Both the position numbers and the translations under genes were made by a program. A DNA stretch of 64,000 bases from Cryobacterium glaciale (lineage in GTDB: Bacteria > Actinomycetota > Actinomycetes > Actinomycetales > Microbacteriaceae): assembly GCF_004402535.1 (NCBI RefSeq), contig NZ_SOEY01000007.1, forward strand, positions 62,001-126,000, given 5' to 3'. This document shows positions 51,821 to 58,826 of the stretch, piece by piece. The notes beneath the pieces are model-generated. The model was not told where the DNA came from. It saw only the letters and a program-made list of their open reading frames with translations, and made no database searches. Each line of letters begins with the position of its first letter. The stretch's first letter is position 1.

Positions 51821-52054
51821 CGACAGTGCCAGCCCGATCACCGACATGCCTGCGGCCACGCGCAGCCCGGTCATGATGGCTGGTGCTGCGGCCGGCAGGA
51901 GCACGTTCAGAAACAAGCGGATGCCGGTGGCCTGGTAGGCGCGCGCCGATTCCAGGATGCGGGGTCGATCTGCATGATGCCGGCCAGGGTGTTGATCTGC
52001 ACGACGAAGAACACCGAGATGGCCACAGCGAGGATCTTCGGGGTGCTGTGTCAC
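51821..52054 (-). pseudogene. fragment of a sulfonate/nitrate-type ABC permease
   Basis: Two frames read KILAVAISVFFVVQINTLAGIMQIDP and ARAYQATGIRLFLNVLLPAAAPAIMTGLRVAAGMS, the EAA-loop region of SsuC/TauC-like permeases, separated by a frameshift. It runs straight into the binding-protein remnant, so a former transport operon has been deleted down to this scar. Confidence 0.75.
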
Positions 52055-52194
52055 TGGCAGCGAACATCCGTTCGGCGAAACGTTCGGAATCGCCCTCGGG
52101 CCTCAAGCCTATTGCAGCGCCGCCCCGTGCCGGATGGACGATCCCGGTGCACGCCGAAGTACGCCCGCTCGGGCAGACCAGCTCGTGCCAGGCG

Positions 52195-52413
52195 TCAGCT
52201 GGGCTCTTCTTCGTTGGCGACCGTCTCGATCCAGTCGACGTCGTCGTCGGAGAGGTAAGTGCCGGACTGTTCCGTCTCGCTGTCCGGTTCGACCTCACCG
52301 CCGGCTCGAATGATTTCGGCGACGATCCGGGGCGGCACGGCGTCACCGTTGTTCTGCATCAGCCATTCCCGCGTCGACGGCGTCAGCTTGGGCCACCACA
52401 GCTCGATATCCAT
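52195..52413 (-). CDS. small conserved acidic protein
   Basis: A 72-residue soluble protein: MDIELWWPKLTPSTREWL, then IVAEIIRAGG and YLSDDDVDWIETVANEEEP. The compact helical pattern and codon use look real, and similar short proteins are known from related genera, but function is unknown. It is divergent from the gene at 52,497. Confidence 0.65.
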   Translation of the reverse strand: MDIELWWPKLTPSTREWLMQNNGDAVPPRIVAEIIRAGGEVEPDSETEQSGTYLSDDDVDWIETVANEEEPS

Positions 52414-52496
52414 ACGGCGCAGTCTGCCATGCCGGCTGGTGCTGCGCGACGGGCATCCGCGCGGGAGTGTCCCTGCACGATCGATAAACTCAAAGC

Positions 52497-53267
52497 ATGT
52501 CAGACCAGCACTTCGAGCAGGATGAAACCCTGCGCCTGCCGACCATCCAGTTTCGCGTCGTACTCGACCTGGGTCCCCGGCTCGCCGCGGCCGTCACTTT
52601 GCCCCCGGAGCTGGCGCATCCCGACCTGTTCGCCGACCGCGACGACGAGGGCGGGGCGCTCAACCTGTCCATTGACTACGACAGCGGCCAGCTGCACGTG
52701 CTGCTCGACGAGGCCGGCCCGAGCTTTCACTACCACGGCACGAGCGACCCGTTCGAGAGCCCGTGGCCGGCCGACCAGACCGAAAAACTACTCGAGTGGG
52801 CGCTCATTCTGGTGCAGGAGGTCGACGCCCTCGATGACCTGCTCGACTCGATCTTCGAGGCCGCAGAGTGGTTCGAGCAGGGCCTCACACTCTACGTTCC
52901 CGAGACCGAACCGACCCAGCTTGAACTGATCGAGGTCGGCATCATCGGCGAGCTGCTGACGCTGCCCTGGCTCGGTTCCGGCCGAGTCGACCACGAGCAT
53001 ATCGACGGCGACAACCACCCGATCGCCCTGCTGTGGAACATGAACAACGATGACCCCGATCAGCCGATCGCCCGCGCCTGGCTCGACCCGGAGACCGGCG
53101 AGCCGCGCACGACCGCCGAGCCGGGGGTGGACTGGAACGCCGTCGCCATGAGCGAAGACGAAGTTCTGCAGTGGCTCGTCGGCATCTACACGAACCACCA
53201 CGTGGCACCGACGCCAGAGGCGCAGATCATGCGCGCGGCCCTCGAACGCTTGGGTGGCATCAGCTGA
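52497..53267 (+). CDS. conserved hypothetical cytoplasmic protein
   Basis: A 256-residue acidic soluble protein without membrane segments. Aromatic- and acidic-rich strands (LPTIQFRVVLDLGPRLAAAVTLPPEL, LNLSIDYDSGQLHVLLDEAGPSFHYHG) are followed by helices (LLEWALILVQEVDALDDLLDSIFEAAEWFEQ). It is not recognised as an enzyme. Its last eight bases overlap the convergent membrane-protein gene. Confidence 0.72.
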   Translation: MSDQHFEQDETLRLPTIQFRVVLDLGPRLAAAVTLPPELAHPDLFADRDDEGGALNLSIDYDSGQLHVLLDEAGPSFHYHGTSDPFESPWPADQTEKLLEWALILVQEVDALDDLLDSIFEAAEWFEQGLTLYVPETEPTQLELIEVGIIGELLTLPWLGSGRVDHEHIDGDNHPIALLWNMNNDDPDQPIARAWLDPETGEPRTTAEPGVDWNAVAMSEDEVLQWLVGIYTNHHVAPTPEAQIMRAALERLGGIS

Positions 53268-54279
53268 GCTGGCTCCGGCGCTGCGCCCTGGTCAGCCAGG
53301 CGAGCAGACGTTCGAGGGGACCCTTGCCCAGGAACTGCCGCCACAGACCGGCACCGAGAAAGGTGAGCAGCAGCATCCCGACGAGCAGCGGCCAGCCGGG
53401 ATAGTCGATCTCGGTGCCGCCGGCCATCACGGCCAGGGCGATAATCTGCACCGTGTAAACGGTGAGCGCCATCGATCCGGTTGCGGTGATCGGCCAGAGG
53501 ATGCCGCGCAGGGTACGTGCCAGGGCGCCACGCTCCGCGGCCGTGAGCCAGAGCAGCGCACCGATGAGCAGGACGGCGAGCCCGCCGGAGCCGATCACCT
53601 CGGCGATCGAGCCGGAATGGGCTTCGGCGCTGACGCCCGGCAACACGAGAGCCGCGCCATAGCCGGCGACCGCCGCTGATGTACCGACCCCGACCAGCGC
53701 CACCTGGGTTTTCGGCCTGGCCAGGTCGGAGCGCGCGATGATCAGGCCCGCGAGCAGGAACGGCATCCAGATGAGAACCGGGTAGGTGCCGTTCAGAAAG
53801 AAGTAGTCGACGAAGTAGCTGACCGGCGGCGCGCCGGCATCCACCTCACCCTGGGCGGCGCCCAGCAACGGCGCGCCGAAGAGGAAGATGACGCCGGTCA
53901 GGCCGAGCAGCCACCGGCGCAGAAAGAGCATCGGAATGAGCAGCAGGAACATGAGGGCGTAGAAGTGCAGGATGACGGCAACGCCGCTGTTCAGGCTCGA
54001 GAGCAGCACGCCGAGCAGGAACAGGAACAACGCCCGCACCACGATGCCGATGACGCGATCCGAGCGCTGGCCGCGCGGGAGGGCCCGCTGCGAGCCGGTC
54101 ATGATGCCGAGCGACACCCCGGCGAGGGTCGCGAACAGAATTGACGAGCGCCCGTCGACGAGCAATTCGGTGTCGCCCGCCCTCGGGATGACATGGGCCA
54201 CGAACATGCCGATGATCGCGAGGCCTCTGGCCACGTCGATGGCGACGACCCGGTCGCTCGGGTCCGGCCTGATCTGCAT
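53260..54279 (-). CDS. DUF418/DUF1624-like polytopic acyltransferase-type membrane protein
   Basis: A 339-residue protein with about ten helices. The N-terminus DRVVAIDVARGLAIIGMFVAHVIP with buried Arg and His is the mark of heparan-alpha-glucosaminide-acetyltransferase-like (DUF1624) and DUF418 membrane proteins, which are thought to acylate envelope glycans. No substrate is evident. An ATG at 54,279 was chosen; a GTG two codons earlier is possible. Confidence 0.78.
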   Translation of the reverse strand: MQIRPDPSDRVVAIDVARGLAIIGMFVAHVIPRAGDTELLVDGRSSILFATLAGVSLGIMTGSQRALPRGQRSDRVIGIVVRALFLFLLGVLLSSLNSGVAVILHFYALMFLLLIPMLFLRRWLLGLTGVIFLFGAPLLGAAQGEVDAGAPPVSYFVDYFFLNGTYPVLIWMPFLLAGLIIARSDLARPKTQVALVGVGTSAAVAGYGAALVLPGVSAEAHSGSIAEVIGSGGLAVLLIGALLWLTAAERGALARTLRGILWPITATGSMALTVYTVQIIALAVMAGGTEIDYPGWPLLVGMLLLTFLGAGLWRQFLGKGPLERLLAWLTRAQRRSQLS

Positions 54280-54309
54280 GCACACAGGCTACGTGCTTCT
54301 GCGCCACAT

Positions 54310-54798
54310 TCAGCGTGGCAACAGAATGACCTGCGCGAACGCGCCCCCGAAGAGGATAAGGAGTACGTACCCCGCTGCCAGCAGAATAACGACCAGCAGG
54401 TGGCCCCAGAGCGGGCCATATCCCTCGAAGTTTCGCAGGGAGGTGCGCTGGCCGCGCACGAACAGATAGACCGACGGAGCCAGCAGGGCCCAGTAGGGGA
54501 AGGCGGTTTTTCCATAGCCCCTGGTCTCCAATTGTTCACCGTCATACCAGGCCAACACGGCCGTCGTGCCGGCCACGAGCGCAGCAATCGCACCGACGGC
54601 GACCCAGGTGACATAGCCGCCCACGACATTCGCCGTCACGTGCACCCCCAACTGGATCAGGGGCGAGATCGCAATGATCCACGAGGCGAGGGTGTTGCTG
54701 CTGGACTGCACACCGAGGGGCGCGATCGAGGTACACAGGGCGGGTGCCCACCGGCGAAGCGGGGATTTGCGATAGTCATTTTCCCTCGGGCAGGTCAT
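54310..54798 (-). CDS. four-helix membrane protein of unknown function
   Basis: A 162-residue protein with hydrophobic segments near residues 35-55, 60-85, 100-114 and 135-158 (WGHLLVVILLAAGYVLLILFGGAF). The segment TAFPYWALLAPSVYLFVRGQR resembles the membrane part of DUF2510-type actinobacterial proteins. It lies 31 bases upstream of the acyltransferase-like gene and may be co-transcribed. The exact start is uncertain. Confidence 0.6.
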   Translation of the reverse strand: MTCPRENDYRKSPLRRWAPALCTSIAPLGVQSSSNTLASWIIAISPLIQLGVHVTANVVGGYVTWVAVGAIAALVAGTTAVLAWYDGEQLETRGYGKTAFPYWALLAPSVYLFVRGQRTSLRNFEGYGPLWGHLLVVILLAAGYVLLILFGGAFAQVILLPR

Positions 54799-54948
54799 GA
54801 GCGAGACAGCGAGCGAGCGAGCCAGCCGGTCGATTGTCCCCTTGACCGAAACATTACTTTGGTATGCACCTGCGCCCGCGTCTTTTGGGAGGTCGGGGAC
54901 CCCCAGAATGGGGTCGTTGCCAGAGCAGGGACTGACCGCGCCAGCGCC

Positions 54949-55088
54949 CTATCTGGCGGGGGTGCCCTTCGCCAGCGCGCCCGTGGCGTCGAGGGCCAGC
55001 GTTTCGGTCAGGCGCAGCCTGGCCAGGAAGGCGTCATCGTGGCTGACCACGATCAGAGCGCCCCGGTATGCCGCGGCCGTGCAGGGCC
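54949..55088 (-). pseudogene. 3' remnant of an ABC-F ATPase gene
   Basis: The minus strand reads YRGALIVVSHDDAFLARLRL and then TETLALDATGALAKGTPAR before a stop at 54,949. This is the conserved C-terminal end of ABC-F family proteins (the H-loop region VVSHDDAFL). Nothing of the remaining 500 or so residues is present, so only the tail survives, next to the hpf-like gene. Confidence 0.7.
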
Positions 55089-55138
55089 CGGATCAGGGAG
55101 CGGTAGCCTTAAGTTGTAAGCAATTAAGAGGAGTCATA

Positions 55139-55483
55139 ATGCAGGTCATCGTGAACACCGACAGCAACGTCAACGGCACCGAGCGGGTTGCCGGAGCGCT
55201 CGAAACCATCGTCGAAGAATCCCTCTCGCGCTACGGCGAACGCCTGACCCGGGTTGAGGTTCACCTCTCCGATGAAAGCGCCGGACGCAGCAGCACCGAC
55301 GACATCAAGTGCACGCTCGAGGCCCGCCCGGCCGGCGGAACGCCGGTCGTCGTGACCGAGAACGCCAACGCCGTCGAGGAAGCCCTGACCGGTGCACTGC
55401 ACAAGATGAAGAGCCTGCTCGAGACCCACTTCGGCAAGCTGGATGCACGTAAGGGCAACCTCCCGATGGGTGAGGTCGTCTAA
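55139..55483 (+). CDS. HPF/RaiA-family ribosome-associated protein
   Basis: A 114-residue protein resembling the S30AE domain of hibernation factors: GALETIVEESLSRYGERLTRVEVHLSDES, CTLEARPAGGTPVVVTENANAVEEALTGALHKMKSLL. It lacks the C-terminal dimerisation extension of long HPF, so it would be a short-form factor binding the 30S decoding region in stress or slow growth. AGAGGAG at 55,126-55,132 selects the ATG at 55,139; the long upstream frame is not coding. A bidirectional terminator follows. Confidence 0.8.
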   Translation: MQVIVNTDSNVNGTERVAGALETIVEESLSRYGERLTRVEVHLSDESAGRSSTDDIKCTLEARPAGGTPVVVTENANAVEEALTGALHKMKSLLETHFGKLDARKGNLPMGEVV

Positions 55484-55498
55484 CCAGCCCTTTCTGGT

Positions 55499-55559
55499 CG
55501 CGAGAGCGGGTGAAGTGTTGCTTCAGGACCCCTGCGATAACACTTCACCCGCTTTCGCG
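55499..55559. terminator. bidirectional terminator between convergent genes
   Basis: CGCGAGAGCGGGTGAAGTGTT and AACACTTCACCCGCTTTCGCG pair at 20 of 21 positions (the odd one could be G-U) around a 19-base loop. It lies between the convergent stops of the ribosome-factor gene (55,483) and the peroxidase gene (55,582). Confidence 0.8.
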
Positions 55560-55581
55560 TGAAGCCGCGCGGCCCGCCAGC

Positions 55582-56802
55582 TCAGAACAGGGTGTCACCG
55601 ATGTAGCCGCCCGCGGCGCACCCCGGCGGGATGGCGAAGACGGCCGACCCGATCGGCGTGGTCCACTCGTTCAACAGGTCGAGGGCGTCGAGGCGGCGCT
55701 GGATCGGCACGAACTGGGCGTCGACATCCGCTTGAAAAGTGACGAAGAGCAGCCCGGAATTCGACACGCTTCCGGCCGTGGGCAGGTCGTCATAGTTGTA
55801 GCCGCGGCGCAGGATGCGTTCGTCGGGGTTCTCGCTGCGGGCGCGGCGCAGGTGCGAGAACTCCGGGATCACCGGAAATCCGATGGCGGTCTTCGCATCG
55901 AAATCGGGTTCATCCGTTTCATTGACGCCGGTGAGCGGCGCGCCGTTGCTCAAGGTGCGCCCAACGGATGCCTCCCGCCCGGCCCGGTCAAGCTTGTCCC
56001 ACTTGTCGAGTTGCATGGCCACGCGCCGCAGAACGAACCCGGTGCCGCCGTGCAGCCAGGCCGGGTTGCCGGCGTGACCCCAGACCAGCCGTTCGAAGTC
56101 GGGGGTGCCTGGCACGAAGTTGACGGTGCCATCGACCTGGCCGAACAGGTTGCGCATGGTCGTGCCGGGCTTGACCGAGCCGGGCGCCCGCCGAAAACCG
56201 GTCTGCACCCAGCGCACGGTGCTGAAGGAGCGGCTGTCTTTGAGCAGCATGCGGGTGGCGTGCGCCACGGTGAGGGCGTCGTCGGCGGCAATCTGCAGCA
56301 GCAGATCGCCGTCGGCCCAGGCCGGGTCGAGCCGGTCGATGCCGAACGCCGGCAGCGGTCGCAGCCAGCTGGGCGCGGCGCCGCCGGCCAGGGCGACCAG
56401 GCCGGGGCCGAAGCCGAACGTGACGGTGAGCCTGGCCGGTGCGACGGCGAGCTCCGGCTCGGAGTCGGCGAGCGCCGCCTCGCCCTGGCTGAGCCGGGCG
56501 GCGTCACTCGTGAGAATCTTCAGGAGCCGCCGCAGCGCCGCGGCGTCGGTTCCCGGAACCAGGTCGAGCGCGATCAGGGACGCGTTGCTCTGCGGCACGG
56601 TGTCGATCCCGGCCTGGTGCACCCCGTAGAACGGCACGGTCTGCGTTCCGTTGAGGGGCTCAGCGACGGCCGTCGGACCGGCCTTCGTCGCCAGGTCGAT
56701 GCCGAGCGCGCCGACGGCGCCGATCCCGGCCGAGGCGCCTCCCAGAAGGAGGTGCCGCCGGCTGAGACGACGACCAGCGGATGCCTGCTGATCGCCGGAC
56801 AC
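55582..56802 (-). CDS. efeB: Dyp-type peroxidase, EfeB-like, Tat-exported
   Basis: A 406-residue heme peroxidase. A twin-arginine signal (RRLSRRHLLLGGASAGIGAVG) opens the protein. The Dyp motif GQVDGT near residue 210 carries the catalytic Asp, and the proximal His region is in EFSHLRRARSENPDERILRRGYNYDD. EfeB proteins extract iron from heme or oxidise ferrous iron together with EfeU and EfeO, neither of which is here. The GTG start overlaps the stop of the copper-chaperone gene by one base, tying it to copper genes instead. Confidence 0.92.
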   Translation of the reverse strand: MSGDQQASAGRRLSRRHLLLGGASAGIGAVGALGIDLATKAGPTAVAEPLNGTQTVPFYGVHQAGIDTVPQSNASLIALDLVPGTDAAALRRLLKILTSDAARLSQGEAALADSEPELAVAPARLTVTFGFGPGLVALAGGAAPSWLRPLPAFGIDRLDPAWADGDLLLQIAADDALTVAHATRMLLKDSRSFSTVRWVQTGFRRAPGSVKPGTTMRNLFGQVDGTVNFVPGTPDFERLVWGHAGNPAWLHGGTGFVLRRVAMQLDKWDKLDRAGREASVGRTLSNGAPLTGVNETDEPDFDAKTAIGFPVIPEFSHLRRARSENPDERILRRGYNYDDLPTAGSVSNSGLLFVTFQADVDAQFVPIQRRLDALDLLNEWTTPIGSAVFAIPPGCAAGGYIGDTLF

Positions 56803-57317
56803 TATTTCTCGGTCTCTTCGTAGCTCTCGTTCGCGCCGGAGTAGTCCTTGGCCGGGGCCGTGAACTCGAAGGTCGACCCGTCCGAAAGGGTCAGCGTGAA
56901 CGTGGAGTCGACTCCCGCGACGAGCGGCGCGGTCAGCCCCATCAGCATCAGGTGGTTGGCGCCCGGTGCGAGCTCGTAGGAGCCATTGGCCGGAACGATG
57001 AACCCGCCCTCGATCTGCTGCATGACCATGGCTCCCGAGTCGTCTTCGACCGTCTCGTGCAGCTCGATCATGGTCGCGGCCGAGGATTCGGCCGAGACCA
57101 CGGTGATGTCGGTGTCGCTCGCGTTCTCCAGGGTACCGAAGGTGGCGCTCATGCCCGTCTCGGCGGATTTGACCCACGGGTCGGCGATGGTGAGGCTTGC
57201 AGCCGCGGTGGTCGTCGCTTCAGGCGCCGCGGTGTCGGTGGTGGTAGCGCAGCCCGAGAGAGCCAGCAGCGCGGCGACGGCGACGACGAGAATGCGGGGG
57301 GTGGCGGGGAGAGTCAT
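56802..57317 (-). CDS. PCu(A)C-type copper chaperone lipoprotein
   Basis: A 171-residue exported protein with lipobox ALSGC near residue 22 and the PCu(A)C domain. The copper ligands are visible: MIELHETVEDDSGAMVMQQI followed after about 20 residues by GANHLMLMGL, the H(M)-x-M-x-HxM pattern. Such proteins carry Cu(I) outside the membrane, often for cytochrome oxidase assembly. The stop overlaps efeB and the start overlaps the copC-like gene by four bases, so the three are one operon. Confidence 0.92.
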   Translation of the reverse strand: MTLPATPRILVVAVAALLALSGCATTTDTAAPEATTTAAASLTIADPWVKSAETGMSATFGTLENASDTDITVVSAESSAATMIELHETVEDDSGAMVMQQIEGGFIVPANGSYELAPGANHLMLMGLTAPLVAGVDSTFTLTLSDGSTFEFTAPAKDYSGANESYEETEK

Positions 57318-57934
57318 TGTTCTGTCTTTTCTGTAGTTGTGGAAATGCGTGCAGCGGATGCCGCGCGGCGCCGCTCAATCGCCAAAATGCCGAGAAAGAG
57401 TCCGAGGCCGACCGCGGCACCGATCAGCGCGGTGACGCCGATCGGCAGCCCGTCCGGGGACGGTGCGGACGCGGCCACGCTCGAATCGGTGGGGGTGGTG
57501 AAAGCGGGCGCTGCGGCATCCGTTGTGGGTGCTGCTGCCCTGCCGGAGCCGACACTGAAATCGAACGTTCCCGAGATGGGATGCCCGTCGGCCGAGACGA
57601 CCCGCCAGCGCACCTGGTAGGCGCCGTCGGGCAGGGCGGGGTCGACGGCCAGGGTGGCCGTCGGACCGTCGAGGGCGGGTTCGCCCACTGCCCAGTCGGT
57701 GCCGGCGGCATCCACGACGAGCATGACCGCGCCGAGTTGCATGATGTCGTCGGTGAACCGCATCGATACCGTTGCCGGTGCCAGGTCGACGTGTTCGGTG
57801 TCGGACGGCACGGTGGCGAGCACCGAGTCGTGCGCGCTCGCGGCCGGTGCGGCGCCGCCGATCGCGAACGCTGCGGCGAGGGCGAGGGCCCCGAGACCGG
57901 TCAGGAGCCGGTTTCGGGCATGAAAATGGAGCAT
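57314..57934 (-). CDS. CopC-domain copper-binding protein, membrane-anchored
   Basis: A 206-residue protein. After a signal peptide ending ASAHDS the CopC domain covers about residues 33-125 (HDSVLATVPSDTEHVDLAPATVSMRF, RWRVVSADGHPISGTFDFSV); the N-terminal His after cleavage and the internal His of DGHPISG are the usual copper ligands. A Thr/Ala-rich linker and a C-terminal helix (GVTALIGAAVGLGLFLGILAI) anchor it. The layout matches YcnJ/CopC-like actinobacterial proteins. It overlaps the PCu(A)C gene by four bases. Confidence 0.9.
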   Translation of the reverse strand: MLHFHARNRLLTGLGALALAAAFAIGGAAPAASAHDSVLATVPSDTEHVDLAPATVSMRFTDDIMQLGAVMLVVDAAGTDWAVGEPALDGPTATLAVDPALPDGAYQVRWRVVSADGHPISGTFDFSVGSGRAAAPTTDAAAPAFTTPTDSSVAASAPSPDGLPIGVTALIGAAVGLGLFLGILAIERRRAASAARISTTTEKTEQ

Positions 57935-57973
57935 GCGGTACCTCCGAAGGGGTCGCGGAAAAGGTGGATGCTT

Positions 57974-58039
57974 CGTGGCACGTGTTTGGGCTCGGGGCAC
58001 TGGTTCAAACCAGTGCCGACTTCTCAAACGAGTGCCACG
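57974..58039. repeat. nested double inverted repeat upstream of the copper operon
   Basis: An inner perfect hairpin GGCACTGGT-TCAA-ACCAGTGCC (57,996-58,017) lies inside outer arms CGTGGCACGTGTTTG and CAAACGAGTGCCACG, which match at 13 of 15 positions. Together they can fold as one long stem of about 66 bases. It sits between the end of the membrane-protein gene and the copC-like start, both on the minus strand, and may be a terminator or a regulatory RNA fold. Confidence 0.75.
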
Positions 58040-58055
58040 AGCGGATGTGCGGGGG

Positions 58056-58649
58056 CTAGACGCCGGCGAGGGGCGGGCCGCGGTGTCGCATCGGCGACAG
58101 CAACACGGCCAGGTCGACTGGTTCGATCACGCGGTGCAGCGCGGCGCGCAGTCGAGCCACGCGAAGCGGAACGCGCACCAGCCCGAGCGCAATGACCACG
58201 GCCACTAGAGCGGTGCGCGCCAACTCGACCAACGCCCAGAAGGTGCGCTCGCCGCGGCGCAGCGCCACGATCGTCAGGGCCGCCGCGCAGGCGTGGGCCA
58301 GCCACATCCACCCCATAGCGGGCGAGACCGGCGAAGCGGATGCCGCCCCCACGATCACCGTCGTCGCCCCGTGGTGCCCGGCCACGGACATCGAGCCGGC
58401 TGATCCGCCGAGGCCGAACAGCAGGTGAAACAGCACCTGGCTGAAACCCACCGACAGGCTGAGCCGCGCGAGCGACAGTTTCCTGCCGGCGAGGGCCACG
58501 CTGACCATGCCGGCGAAGGCCAGCGCGATGGCGATGCTGACCGGTGCGGGGGCATGGCCGCCGGCGGCAACGTGGGAGAGGGCGGCGACGAGCACGGCCA
58601 CGACGGCGGTCAGCCAACCGCGCACGAATCGCGCCCATCTCGTTGCCAT
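58056..58649 (-). CDS. polytopic membrane protein of the copper cluster
   Basis: A 197-residue protein with about five helices (WLTAVVAVLVAALSHVAAGGH, VSIAIALAFAGMVSVALAG, SVGFSQVLFHLLFGLGG, GWMWLAHACAAALTIVALR, TALVAVVIALGLVRV) and several His/Met residues at helix ends, including SVAGHHGAT and LSPMRHRGPP. Position upstream of the CopC-type operon on the same strand suggests a metal-related role. The family is not recognised. Confidence 0.68.
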   Translation of the reverse strand: MATRWARFVRGWLTAVVAVLVAALSHVAAGGHAPAPVSIAIALAFAGMVSVALAGRKLSLARLSLSVGFSQVLFHLLFGLGGSAGSMSVAGHHGATTVIVGAASASPVSPAMGWMWLAHACAAALTIVALRRGERTFWALVELARTALVAVVIALGLVRVPLRVARLRAALHRVIEPVDLAVLLSPMRHRGPPLAGV

Positions 58650-58826
58650 ATCACCCACCCGATGAAGAATTAACTGTGGTCGTTGCTTCAGGCTAGCGGG
58701 TCGCGGAGCCACGCCAGACTGATAACAGCCCGCCAGAAGGCGCGATCTCCACTGTGCCGTCGTTGGCAAATGGTAACGTCGCCTAGGTCTGGCAACCGGT
58801 CGACGCCCTCCTGCAAGGAATTTCAG

